A DNA stretch of 64,000 nt from contig BJUU01000002.1 of assembly GCA_007988785.1 (NCBI GenBank), positions 1 to 64,000 on the forward strand, in the 5' to 3' direction. The notes below the pieces were generated by a model. The model did no database searches and was not told where the DNA came from. It saw only the letters and a list, made by a program, of their open reading frames with translations. Origin of the DNA: Agrococcus baldri (lineage in GTDB: Bacteria; Actinomycetota; Actinomycetes; Actinomycetales; Microbacteriaceae). Below, piece by piece: positions 52,307 to 59,981 of this stretch (position 1 is the stretch's first letter; every line of letters begins with the position of its first letter). Position numbers and translations under genes: made by a program.

Positions 52307-53077
52307 ATGGACATCACAGGCCAGGTGGCGCTCGTCACCGGCGGCGCATCGGGGCTCGGCCTCGCCACGACCGAGGCGCTCGTCGCCCAGGGCGCGAAGG
52401 TGGTGGTCGTCGACCTGCCGGGCACGCCGGCGGCGGATGCGGTGGCCGGCCGGGGCGGCGTCACCTTCATGGGCGCCGACGTGCGCGAGGAGAGCCAGGT
52501 GGCGGCCGCGCTCGACGCGGCGACCGGGCTCGGCGAGCTGCGCGTGGTCGTGGGCTGCGCCGGCGTCAACGACGCGGCGAAGCTCGTCGGCAGGCAGGGC
52601 GCCTTCCCGCTCGAGCGCTTCCAGCGCGTCATCGACATCAACCTCGTCGGCACCTTCAACGTCATCCGCCTCGCCGCGGAGCGCATGGCCGCCCTCGAGC
52701 CGCTCGGCGGCGCGGACGGCGAGGAGCGCGGGGTGATCGTCTCCACCGCATCCGTCGCCGCCTTCGACGGGCAGATCGGCCAGGCCGCCTACGCCGCGTC
52801 GAAGGCCGCGATCGTCGGCATGACGCTGCCGATCGCGCGCGAGCTCGCCGCCCACCGCATCCGCGTGAACGCCATCGCGCCCGGGCTGTTCGACACGCCC
52901 CTGCTCGCCGCCCTGCCCGATGAGGCCCGCGCGAGCCTCGGCGCCCAGGTGCCGCACCCCGCCCGGCTCGGCAACCCATCCGAGTTCGCCCTGCTCGTCA
53001 CCCAGATCATCGCCAACCCGATGCTCAACGGCGAGACGATCCGCCTCGACGGCGCGATCCGCATGCAGGCCCGCTAG
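52307..53077 (+). CDS. SDR-family 3-hydroxyacyl-CoA dehydrogenase (HSD10-like)
   Basis: The 256-residue SDR protein has TGGASGLGLATTEAL (NAD-binding TGxxxGxG, residues 10-24), Asp in VVVVDLP favouring NAD, NAG-equivalent CAGVNDA, STASVAAFDGQIGQAAYAAS with catalytic Ser-Tyr-Lys (YAASKAA), and APGLFDTPLLAALPD. Sequence order is close to human HSD17B10, which oxidises 2-methyl-3-hydroxybutyryl-CoA in isoleucine breakdown. It is followed 35 bp on by a second acyl-CoA dehydrogenase, which supports that role. Confidence 0.93.
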   Translation: MDITGQVALVTGGASGLGLATTEALVAQGAKVVVVDLPGTPAADAVAGRGGVTFMGADVREESQVAAALDAATGLGELRVVVGCAGVNDAAKLVGRQGAFPLERFQRVIDINLVGTFNVIRLAAERMAALEPLGGADGEERGVIVSTASVAAFDGQIGQAAYAASKAAIVGMTLPIARELAAHRIRVNAIAPGLFDTPLLAALPDEARASLGAQVPHPARLGNPSEFALLVTQIIANPMLNGETIRLDGAIRMQAR

Positions 53078-53111
53078 ACCCCGCACGATCGAGCTCGAGG
53101 GAGAGACACGG

Positions 53112-54272
53112 ATGCGTTCGCACTTCTACGACGAGGACCACCAGGCGTTCCGGGAGACCGTGCGCGAGTTCGTCGCGCGGCACGTGGCGCCGAACCTGGC
53201 GCAGTGGGAGGCGGACGGCCTCATCGACCGCGAGCTGTACCGCACGATGGGCGCGGCGGGCCTCGTCGGGCTCGCGATCGGCGAGCAGTACGGCGGCATG
53301 GGGGTGGACGACTACCGCTTCCGCATGATCATCAGCGAGGAGCTCTCGAAGGTGGGCGCCGCATCCGTCAACGCCACCTTCGGCGTGCACGACGACATCG
53401 TGCTGGCCTACCTGCTCGATCTCGCCACGGACGAGCAGCGGCAGCGCTGGCTGCCGCCGATGGCGACGGGCGAGTCGATCGCGGCGATCGGCATGACCGA
53501 GCCCGATGCCGGCAGCGACCTGCAGGGCATCCGCACGAACGCGGTCGCCGACGGCGACGACTGGGTGCTGAACGGCTCCAAGACCTTCATCACCAACGGC
53601 TTCCACGCCGACAAGGTGCTGGTGTTCGCGCGCACCGACCCGGAGGCGGGATCGCGCGGCTTCACGCTCTTCCTGGTCGAGAACGGCATGGCGGGCTTCG
53701 AGCGCGGGCGCAAGCTCGAGAAGCTCGGCCTGCACTCGCAGGACACGGCCGAGCTGTTCTTCCGCGACGTGCGGGTGCCGGCGGCCAACGTGGTCGGGCA
53801 GGTCGGCATGGGGCTCATCCACATGATGGAGCGGCTGCCGCGCGAGCGCCTCTCGATCGCCGGCGGCGCCCTCTCGTCGGCCGAGGCGGCCTACGCCTGG
53901 GGCCGCGACTACGTCTTCCAGCGCAAGGCCTTCGGCGGGCTCGTGGGCGACCTGCCGACCGTGCGCTTCACGCTCGCCGAGCTCGAGACCGAGCTCGACG
54001 TGGCCCGCGCCTACATCGAGCGCTGCATCCTGGCGCTCAACGACGGCGACCTGACGACGGCGGACGCCTCGAAGGCGAAGTGGTGGGCGACCGAGCTCGA
54101 GCAGCGGGTGATCACGAAGAGCCTGCAGCTGCACGGCGGCTACGGCTTCATGGAGGAGTTCCCGATCGCGCGCGCCTTCCGCGACTCGCGCGTGCAGTCG
54201 ATCTACGGCGGCACGACCGAGATCATGAAGGAGATCATCGCCCGCGACATCGCGAAGCGCGCGAAGAAGTAG
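53112..54272 (+). CDS. short/branched-chain acyl-CoA dehydrogenase
   Basis: The 386-residue protein has full ACAD motifs: IGMTEPDAGSDLQGIRTNAV, FITNGFHADKVLVFARTD, and HGGYGFMEEFPIARAFRDSR. The catalytic base Glu appears to be in QSIYGGTTEIMKEIIARDIA, the pattern of short-chain and long-chain type enzymes. The ATG at 53112 follows an AGGGAGAG SD. With the HSD10-like gene it probably forms the isoleucine/fatty acid side of the island and gives electrons to ETF. The exact acyl chain cannot be read. Confidence 0.93.
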   Translation: MRSHFYDEDHQAFRETVREFVARHVAPNLAQWEADGLIDRELYRTMGAAGLVGLAIGEQYGGMGVDDYRFRMIISEELSKVGAASVNATFGVHDDIVLAYLLDLATDEQRQRWLPPMATGESIAAIGMTEPDAGSDLQGIRTNAVADGDDWVLNGSKTFITNGFHADKVLVFARTDPEAGSRGFTLFLVENGMAGFERGRKLEKLGLHSQDTAELFFRDVRVPAANVVGQVGMGLIHMMERLPRERLSIAGGALSSAEAAYAWGRDYVFQRKAFGGLVGDLPTVRFTLAELETELDVARAYIERCILALNDGDLTTADASKAKWWATELEQRVITKSLQLHGGYGFMEEFPIARAFRDSRVQSIYGGTTEIMKEIIARDIAKRAKK

Positions 54273-54287
54273 TCGCGCGCCGCAGGC

Positions 54288-55205
54288 TCAGACGGCGGAT
54301 GCGCTGCTCGCGCCCGCCGTCTCGGCGTCGGCGGCGTCGGTGGTCGCGGGGCGCATGGCGTGCGCCATCCACCACCAGGTGAAGATGCTCAGCGCGATCG
54401 GCACGATGAGCGCGAGCAGCTGGCCGATCGCGATCCACGGGCCGAGGAAGCCGAGCAGCGTGCCGGGGTCGGCGATCTGCGTCAGCACGTCGGCGCCGCC
54501 CTCGAGCAGCCACTGCTGCGCGTCGGCCTCGTCGAGCGTGCTCGGGTCGACGCCGCCCGGCCCGAAGCCGTCGAACTCTGCCCCGCCGAAGGGGATGCCG
54601 CCGAAGAACGGCAGCGTGACCGAGCCGAAGCCCGACAGCACGATGGCGCCGGCGACGGCGATGCCGAAGCCCGCCCAGGTGACGCCGGCGGGGCGGCGCA
54701 CGCCGGGGTGGCGCAGGATGCGGGTGCTGATCCACAGGCCGAGCAGGGCGATGACGATGCCGGCGGGGATGCCGATCGCGATCACGATGCCCCAGGGGCT
54801 GCCGAGCCACGCGAGCGTCTGGCCCCAGACGGCGGCGGTGGCGCTCGTGCCGTCCTGGTCGATGGCGAAGCCGATGCCGAAGACCACGGCGCCGACGATC
54901 ACGGGCAGCAGCAGGAAGATCGCGCTCAGCTGCGTGATGCCCAGGCCCAGCCAGGTGATGCCGCCGCCGACGCCGCCGGCGAGCCGGGCGCGGTGGGCTG
55001 CGGCCTTGGTGAGCTTCGGTCGCGGCGGCTTCGGCGGGCCGGCGTCGTAGACCGGTGGCATGTAGGGGCGCTGGGGGCCGGGCTGCGGCGCGAAGGACTG
55101 CTGGGTGTGCGGCTGCGCGAACGGCTGCGGCTGCATGCCGCTGGCCGGGTTGCCCAGCTGGGGTGCGGGCTGCGAGGCGCCAGGGTGCGGGTTCGGGACC
55201 GTCAT
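54288..55205 (-). CDS. hypothetical multi-span membrane protein, 305 aa
   Basis: The first ~70 residues are Pro/Gln/Gly-rich (MTVPNPHPGASQPAPQLG, then PYMPPVYDAGPPKPPRPK) and cytoplasmic. Next come four or five hydrophobic segments (LGLGITQLSAIFLLLPVIVG, WGIVIAIGIPAGIVIALLGL, GFGIAVAGAIVLSGFGSV, and a C-terminal IGQLLALIVPIALSIFTWWW). A Phe/Gly-rich loop (FGGIPFGGAEFDGFGPGG) lies between. Such architecture is common in Microbacteriaceae, with no known function. It converges on the acyl-CoA dehydrogenase gene, with 15 bp between the stops. Confidence 0.75.
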   Translation of the reverse strand: MTVPNPHPGASQPAPQLGNPASGMQPQPFAQPHTQQSFAPQPGPQRPYMPPVYDAGPPKPPRPKLTKAAAHRARLAGGVGGGITWLGLGITQLSAIFLLLPVIVGAVVFGIGFAIDQDGTSATAAVWGQTLAWLGSPWGIVIAIGIPAGIVIALLGLWISTRILRHPGVRRPAGVTWAGFGIAVAGAIVLSGFGSVTLPFFGGIPFGGAEFDGFGPGGVDPSTLDEADAQQWLLEGGADVLTQIADPGTLLGFLGPWIAIGQLLALIVPIALSIFTWWWMAHAMRPATTDAADAETAGASSASAV

Positions 55206-55267
55206 GCTTCCACGCTAGATGCCCGGGCTTCGCAGCACCCGGGGGTTTCCCGCCCGATCTTCGGCGT

Positions 55268-55328
55268 TCAACCGGTTCTGGGCACGCACAAGCCGCTGAG
55301 CGGCTTGCACCGTCTCAGAACCGGTTGA
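55268..55328 (-). terminator. nested hairpin after the glutathione peroxidase gene
   Basis: TCAACCGGTTCTG (55268-55280) pairs perfectly with CAGAACCGGTTGA (55316-55328). Inside lies CAAGCCGC-TGA-GCGGCTTG (55289-55307), an 8-bp stem with 3-nt loop. It starts 10 bp beyond the gpx stop on the minus strand and is the strongest structured element in the window. Confidence 0.75.
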
Positions 55329-55338
55329 CGGACGGTCG

Positions 55339-55839
55339 TCAGGCGGCCGTCGCGCCTGGCTCGGCCAGCGCGCGCTCGATGTCGCCGCGGATGTCCTCGG
55401 GCTTCTTGGCCGAGGCGTAGCGCTCGAGCACGGTGCCGTCGCGACCGATGAGGAACTTCGTGAAGTTCCACTTGATGGCGCCGCCGATCATGCCCTTCTT
55501 CTCGTTCTTGAGCCACCGGTAGATCGGGTGCGTGCCGGAGCCGTTGACCTCGATCTTGGCGGCGAGCGGGAAGCTGACGCCGAAGTTGCGCTCGCACACC
55601 TCGGCGATCTGCTCGCTCTCGCCGGGCTCCTGCCCGCCGAACTGGTTCGAGGGGAAGCCGAGCACCACGAGCCCCTGCGGCCCGAGCTCCTTCCACAGCT
55701 GCTCGAGGCCGGGGAACTGCGTGGCGAAGCCGCACTCGGTCGCCGTGTTCACGACCAGCACCACCTTGCCGTCGGTCGCGGCGAGGTCGAGCTCGCCGCC
55801 GGTGAGTGCCTCTGCCTGGAAGTCGCTGAGCTTCGTCAT
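55339..55839 (-). CDS. glutathione peroxidase family protein
   Basis: The 166-residue thiol peroxidase has VVNTATECGFATQFPGLEQL with peroxidatic Cys36, GFPSNQFGGQEPG with the catalytic Gln, and IKWNFTKFLIGRDGTVLERY with the catalytic Trp-Asn. A second Cys in AEVCERNFG (Cys82) is the usual resolving Cys of thioredoxin-dependent Gpx. Actinobacteria make mycothiol, not glutathione, so thioredoxin is the probable reductant. It is followed by a large hairpin terminator. Confidence 0.94.
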   Translation of the reverse strand: MTKLSDFQAEALTGGELDLAATDGKVVLVVNTATECGFATQFPGLEQLWKELGPQGLVVLGFPSNQFGGQEPGESEQIAEVCERNFGVSFPLAAKIEVNGSGTHPIYRWLKNEKKGMIGGAIKWNFTKFLIGRDGTVLERYASAKKPEDIRGDIERALAEPGATAA

Positions 55840-55904
55840 GCCCCCATGCTGTCAAGGGATGCTGTGCGCGGTCTCGGTGGACGCCCGCACAGCGGGCCAG
55901 CGGC

Positions 55905-56699
55905 TCAGGAGTGCGTCGGCGCGGGCCGCTCGAGGCCCTCGAAGGGGGCGACGCCGTCGCGGTAGGCCTGCTCGTCGGCGGCCGAGATGACGGTGCCGCC
56001 CACCATGAAGCCCAGCATGCGCGGCGTGACCTGCTCGGCATCGGCGGGCGCGCCGACGCCGCGGTCGACGTCGACCAGCATGACGGTCACCCACATCGAG
56101 CCGTCGTTCGCGTTGCCCATCCACTGCCACATCTGCGCGGCGTCGAGCGAGCCGTTCGTGGAGCGGATCTCGGCGTCGCGCTCCTCGGCGGTCTCCTCCG
56201 GGTACGGCTCGCGCTCGAAGTCCCACTGCACGGGCCCGTAGCCGTGCTCGGCGAGCGCAGCCTCGACGACGGCGACCGTCGCCGGCCAGTCCTGGGGCAC
56301 CTCGGTGGTCAGCACCTCTGCCGAGTTGAGGGTGCGGTGCATCGTGGCGCCGCCGTAGCCGTTGCCCTCGTGCGGGTAGACGCCGCCCTCGAGGCCGCGC
56401 GACCAGGCGAGCCCGGGCTGCTGCGCGTCGACCGCGGCCTGCAGGTCGGCCAGCACCTGCTCGGCGTGCGCCTCGACGTCCTCGGCGCGCGGAGCGGCCA
56501 GCACGTCCTCCGGATCGAGGGTGCCCTCGCCCGGGTAGTCGGCCCAGTCGACCTCGGACGCCTGCCCGCTCGCGTCGGTGACCGTCTCGGTCGGGGAGGC
56601 GGGGTTCAGCAGCGAGCAGCTCGTGACGACCGCGGCGACGAGCCCGATGGCGGCGAGCGAGAAGAGCGCCGCGGGCACGGCTCGGCGTCGACTGATCAT
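55905..56699 (-). CDS. putative lipoprotein
   Basis: The 264-residue protein begins with a lipoprotein signal: MISRRRAVPAALFSLAAIG, hydrophobic core and the lipobox VTSC with Cys at 28. A mature domain follows with no recognised family (EVDWADYPGEGTLDPEDVL, then GNGYGGATMHRTLNSAEVLT). It is expected to be anchored to the outside of the membrane. A one-gene unit is likely, between gpx and an MFS gene on the same strand. Function unknown. Confidence 0.8.
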   Translation of the reverse strand: MISRRRAVPAALFSLAAIGLVAAVVTSCSLLNPASPTETVTDASGQASEVDWADYPGEGTLDPEDVLAAPRAEDVEAHAEQVLADLQAAVDAQQPGLAWSRGLEGGVYPHEGNGYGGATMHRTLNSAEVLTTEVPQDWPATVAVVEAALAEHGYGPVQWDFEREPYPEETAEERDAEIRSTNGSLDAAQMWQWMGNANDGSMWVTVMLVDVDRGVGAPADAEQVTPRMLGFMVGGTVISAADEQAYRDGVAPFEGLERPAPTHS

Positions 56700-56749
56700 G
56701 CATCGAGCCTGCCAGGTGCCACGGCGGCGCAGTGCCACCGGGCCCGGAA

Positions 56750-58048
56750 TCATCCGCTGGTGGGACGCCCCGCGCGACCGGCCGCATCCGCCCGGCCGAG
56801 CCCGTGGCCCGCCCAGACGGCGACCGCGGCGCCCGCGATGCCGACCGCGGCGGCGAGCAGCAGCCAGCGGAAGTCGAGCAGCACCATGGCGCCGGTGGTG
56901 GCGGCGAGGAAGAGCATCTGCGGCACGTTGATCGAGACGTTCATGGCTGCCGAGGTGCGGCCCTGCAGCCTCGCCGGCACGAGCCGCATGCGCAGCGTCG
57001 ACAGGCCGACCACCACCCACGGCACCCCGAAGCCGATCGGCCACTGCACGAGCGCGATGCCCACCCAGCGCATCCACTCCTCCGGCAGCGGCCACTGCAC
57101 GAGCGCGAAGGCGGCGAACGAGCCGAGCGCGACGAGCGTCATGCCCCACGCGAAGAGCTTCCGCTCGCCCATGCGGCGCAGCAGCACTGCGGAGAGCAGC
57201 CCGCCCGCGAGCGCTGCGACCCCCTGGATGGCCTGCGCGGGGCCGAGCGCGGCGGGCCCGGCCTGCAGCCCGTGCTCGATGAGCGGGAAGATCGTGGCGT
57301 TGAGGATGCCGGTGAGGCCGAAGCCGACCGCGGCGGCGATCGTGAGCAGCCGCAGCAGCGGGTCGCGCAGCAGCTCGCGGAAGCCGGCCGAGACCTCGTG
57401 CCAGTAGCCGACGCCCTCGCCGCGCGGCTCCGGCGCCGACTCGGCGACGCGCACCGTCAGCAGCATGAGCGCCATGACGAGGTACCCGGCGACGCTCACG
57501 GCCACCACCGCCCACGGGCCGGCGAGCACGTAGAGGCCGGCGCCGAGCGGCGGGCTGATGATGCGCATGCCGTTGTCGACCGAGGTAAAGATGCCATTGG
57601 CGGTGCCGATCTCCTCGTCGGGCAGCAGGTCGCGCAGCAGCCCCGCCTGCGCCGCGCTCGTCAGGTAGGCCGAGAGCCCGTAGCCGAAGGTGACGGCGTA
57701 GATGAGCCACACCTGCCCGGGCCCGGCGACGAGCAGCAGGGTGAGGATGACGGATGCGGTGGCCAGGTTGGTGACGATCAGCAGCGGCCGCCGGTGCACG
57801 CGGTCGGCGAGCTGGCCCGCCCACGGCGCGAGCAGCGCGGGCAGGCCGAGGAAGAGGAACACGAGCGCGCCGGCGGCGTCGGAGCCGGTGAGCTCGCGCA
57901 CCCAGATGGCGAGCACGAGGTAGAGCGCGCTGTCGCCCAGGTTCGTGGCGAACCAGCCGACCATGAGGCGGCGGTAGGCGGGCCGGCGCATGGGCGAGGG
58001 AGGCTTCGGCTGCGGGTGCCGGGCGGGTGCGGTGGTGGTTGCAGGCAT
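56750..58048 (-). CDS. MFS exporter, 432 aa
   Basis: The protein has twelve spans, with FATNLGDSALYLVLAIWVRE at helix 1, PWAGQLADRVHRRPLLIVTN in loop 2-3 and GLSAYLTSAAQAGLLRDLLP in helix 4. This resembles MFS_1 macrolide- or drug-type exporters. ATG at 58048 gives a 25-residue polar lead (MPATTTAPARHPQPKPP). It lies 41 bp after the winged-helix regulator gene, with which it forms an operon under the GAAAG-N4-CTTTC boxes. The substrate is unknown. Confidence 0.9.
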   Translation of the reverse strand: MPATTTAPARHPQPKPPSPMRRPAYRRLMVGWFATNLGDSALYLVLAIWVRELTGSDAAGALVFLFLGLPALLAPWAGQLADRVHRRPLLIVTNLATASVILTLLLVAGPGQVWLIYAVTFGYGLSAYLTSAAQAGLLRDLLPDEEIGTANGIFTSVDNGMRIISPPLGAGLYVLAGPWAVVAVSVAGYLVMALMLLTVRVAESAPEPRGEGVGYWHEVSAGFRELLRDPLLRLLTIAAAVGFGLTGILNATIFPLIEHGLQAGPAALGPAQAIQGVAALAGGLLSAVLLRRMGERKLFAWGMTLVALGSFAAFALVQWPLPEEWMRWVGIALVQWPIGFGVPWVVVGLSTLRMRLVPARLQGRTSAAMNVSINVPQMLFLAATTGAMVLLDFRWLLLAAAVGIAGAAVAVWAGHGLGRADAAGRAGRPTSG

Positions 58049-58089
58049 GAGTCATCGACTCCTCGTCGAGAGGATGAACGGGGAAGGCG

Positions 58090-58701
58090 CTACGCCTCTG
58101 GGGACTCCTCGCCCGTCGCGGGCAGATCGAAGTCGGGGTTGAGCGTGGCGAACATGTGGGCCTTGCGGCTGCCGACGGGACGATTCGCGGGATCCTTGCG
58201 GCCGCGGAAGCGGTCGGCGAGGTGCGCGATCTCGGTGGCGAGCTCGGCGAGCTCGTCGGGAGTCGCCCAGAAGGCGGAGGAGTTGATGGTGATGCCCGGC
58301 AGCCACTCCTCGTCGCCCAAGCCGTGCTTGGTGAGGAAGTCCGTCACGCGATTGGCCTCGTGCTGCACGTAGAGCGCGCCGACGGTCGCGGAGGTGCGCA
58401 TCGACTGCGGGTTGCCCGGTTCGGGCCGCAGGTCGCGGCTCGAGTGCACGGGCTTCCAGGGCTTCGAGGTGCCCTTCGCCTCGCCGCGCTCGATGAAGCC
58501 GGCCTTCGCGAGCGTGCGCAGGTGGAAGGAGCAGTTCGAGGGGCTCTCCCCCACGTGGTCGGCGATCTGCGTGGCGGTGGCCTCGCCGAGCTCGTCGATC
58601 ACCGAGAGGATCTCGACCCGCAGCGGGTGCGCGAGCGCCCGCAGCAGCGCGGGATCGCCGGTGCGGAGCGCCCTGCCTTCGTCCTCGAGCTCCTCGGCCA
58701 T
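58090..58701 (-). CDS. ArsR/HTH_20-type winged-helix regulator
   Basis: The 203-residue protein has an N-terminal winged helix: LLRALAHPLRVEILSVIDEL, GEATATQIADHVGESPSNCS (recognition) and FHLRTLAKAGFIERGEAKGT (wing). The helix pattern is that of HTH_20 regulators, which often sit beside MFS exporters. The C-terminal ~100 residues (TKHGLGDEEWLPGITINSSA) form a probable ligand/dimer domain. Its start is 2 bp after the stop of the 50-residue small protein. It probably represses its own operon. Confidence 0.9.
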   Translation of the reverse strand: MAEELEDEGRALRTGDPALLRALAHPLRVEILSVIDELGEATATQIADHVGESPSNCSFHLRTLAKAGFIERGEAKGTSKPWKPVHSSRDLRPEPGNPQSMRTSATVGALYVQHEANRVTDFLTKHGLGDEEWLPGITINSSAFWATPDELAELATEIAHLADRFRGRKDPANRPVGSRKAHMFATLNPDFDLPATGEESPEA

Positions 58702-58703
58702 GC

Positions 58704-58856
58704 TCAGATCAAACCACGCTGCATCGTGACCTCGGTGCGGATGCGGTCGTAGTAGCGCTGAGAGTCGTCGCGCTCGAGGCGGGTGCGGTTGCGGCGCTCG
58801 GCGATGAGCTCGAGCGCAGCGGCCGCGCGGTGTGCGATGCGGCTGGTGCGTCCCAT
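58704..58856 (-). CDS. 50-residue small basic protein, first gene of a regulator-exporter operon
   Basis: The frame from ATG 58856 to TGA 58704 encodes 50 residues: MGRTSRIAHRAAAALELIAE at the start, then RRNRTRLERDDSQRYYDRIR. It is charged and Arg-rich, probably one amphipathic helix, with no signal peptide. A near-consensus SD (GAGGAGG, minus strand) lies 6 nt upstream, and the regulator ATG follows 2 bp after the stop. That spacing and SD are the main evidence that it is real. No family is recognised. Confidence 0.6.
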   Translation of the reverse strand: MGRTSRIAHRAAAALELIAERRNRTRLERDDSQRYYDRIRTEVTMQRGLI

Positions 58857-58913
58857 GGGATGCCTCCTCGGTCGTGCCGGCTGATCCGTGGGCTGTTGCC
58901 CGTGCCGACTATC

Positions 58914-58955
58914 GAAAGACTACTTTCAAAGCGTCTGCTTCGCAAGAGTTCTTTC
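58914..58955 (-). promoter_or_regulatory. two GAAAG-N4-CTTTC boxes
   Basis: On the minus strand GAAAGTAGTCTTTC (58914-58927) is perfect and GAAAGAACTCTTGC (58942-58955) has one mismatch. The starts are 28 bp apart, in the otherwise GC-poor stretch before the small-protein/regulator/MFS operon. Paired sites near three helical turns apart suit co-operative binding by a winged-helix dimer. Confidence 0.65.
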
Positions 58956-59116
58956 TAAAGACTTCCTTCGGCGTGTCGCGCGATGGAACGAGCACGCTCG
59001 ATCGTCGCTGCATGGTCACCCGCGTCGCTGCCGGAGGATCCTGGCGGGTTGCGCGCGCCGCCGCATAGCGTGCAGGTGCATCGGCGCCGAGCGGCGTCGC
59101 CGACCCAGGAGGCCCC

Positions 59117-59443
59117 GTGAGAACCGTCTTCCAGTTCGCCCCCACCAGCGACCTGCGTCGCGCCGCCGCCTTCTACCGCGACACCCTCGGCCTCGAGGAG
59201 GCCTGGCGCGACGGCGACGACACCATCGCCTTCGCCCTGCCCGACCAGCTGCAGGTGATGGTCTCGACCACCGCGCAGCCCGCCGGCCCCATGTACCTGG
59301 TCACCGACCTGGCGGCGTGGATCGACGCGCACGCCGAGGTGCGGGTCGTGGTCGAGCGCTACGACATCCCCGGCGGCGCCGTCGCGGGCTTCGCCGACGC
59401 CGACGACAACGTCTTCTACGTCTTCGACCAGCCCGCCGCCTGA
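59117..59443 (+). CDS. VOC family protein
   Basis: The 108-residue product is a compact VOC module (VFQFAPTSDLRRAAAFYRDT, then DADDNVFYVFDQP). Tyr, Phe and Gln take positions of the usual metal ligands, so it may be a binding rather than metal-catalytic protein. AGGAGG supports the GTG at 59117. It stands alone between the divergent regulator operon and the ArsR-SRPBCC pair. The ligand is unknown. Confidence 0.8.
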   Translation: MRTVFQFAPTSDLRRAAAFYRDTLGLEEAWRDGDDTIAFALPDQLQVMVSTTAQPAGPMYLVTDLAAWIDAHAEVRVVVERYDIPGGAVAGFADADDNVFYVFDQPAA

Positions 59444-59478
59444 CCGCTCTGGCCCCGGGTCGCATCGCTACTTCGGGC

Positions 59479-59507
59479 TTGACTTATATAAGTGGCGGTG
59501 CAACCAT
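59479..59507 (+). promoter_or_regulatory. ArsR promoter with 12-bp palindromic operator
   Basis: TTGACT (59479-59484) overlaps the perfect palindrome ACTTATATAAGT (59482-59493). AACCAT (59502-59507), 17 bp on, is a weak -10 element ending 6 nt before the ATG at 59514, so the message may be leaderless. An ArsR dimer on the palindrome would block RNA polymerase. Confidence 0.6.
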
Positions 59508-59513
59508 TGGCGC

Positions 59514-59981
59514 ATGCACGCGCTCGATGTCCTCGGCGATCCGGTGCGGCGACGCATCCTCGAGCTCCTCGCCGACGGCGAGGCCAGCTCGGGTGCGATC
59601 GCGACCGTGATCGGCGACGAGTTCGGCATCAGCCAGCCCGCCGTCAGCCAGCACCTGCGGGTGCTGCGCGAGCAGGGCTTCGCCACCGTGCGGCCCGAGG
59701 GGCAGCGGCGGCTCTACGCCGTCGACCCCTCCGGCCCGCGCGAGGCCCGCGAGTGGCTCAGCGCCTTCGACGGGTTCTGGATGCCCAGGCTGGCCGCCCT
59801 CGACACCGAGCTCGCCCGCGGCCGCCGGCAGCGGCGCCTGCGGGCGGAGGCCGACGACGCGCGAGCTGCCGAGCGGCGCGAGCGCGCGGCCGAGCCGGCC
59901 GGCGCATCCGACGACGAGTCCGAGGGCGAGGGCCCGGCACCCGCCGGCCCCGCCGAAGCCCGAGAGAGCAAGGAGCGATGA
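59514..59981 (+). CDS. ArsR family regulator (SRPBCC-linked)
   Basis: The 155-residue protein starts MHALDVLGDPVRRRILELLA, the classic ArsR helix one, with SGAIATVIGDEFGISQPAVS and QHLRVLREQGFATVRPEGQR as recognition helix and wing. No metal-binding Cys pair is present, matching the non-metal ArsR group. The C-terminal 60 residues are charged and disordered. It overlaps the SRPBCC gene by four bases (ATGA). Autoregulation through ACTTATATAAGT is probable. Confidence 0.92.
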   Translation: MHALDVLGDPVRRRILELLADGEASSGAIATVIGDEFGISQPAVSQHLRVLREQGFATVRPEGQRRLYAVDPSGPREAREWLSAFDGFWMPRLAALDTELARGRRQRRLRAEADDARAAERRERAAEPAGASDDESEGEGPAPAGPAEARESKER

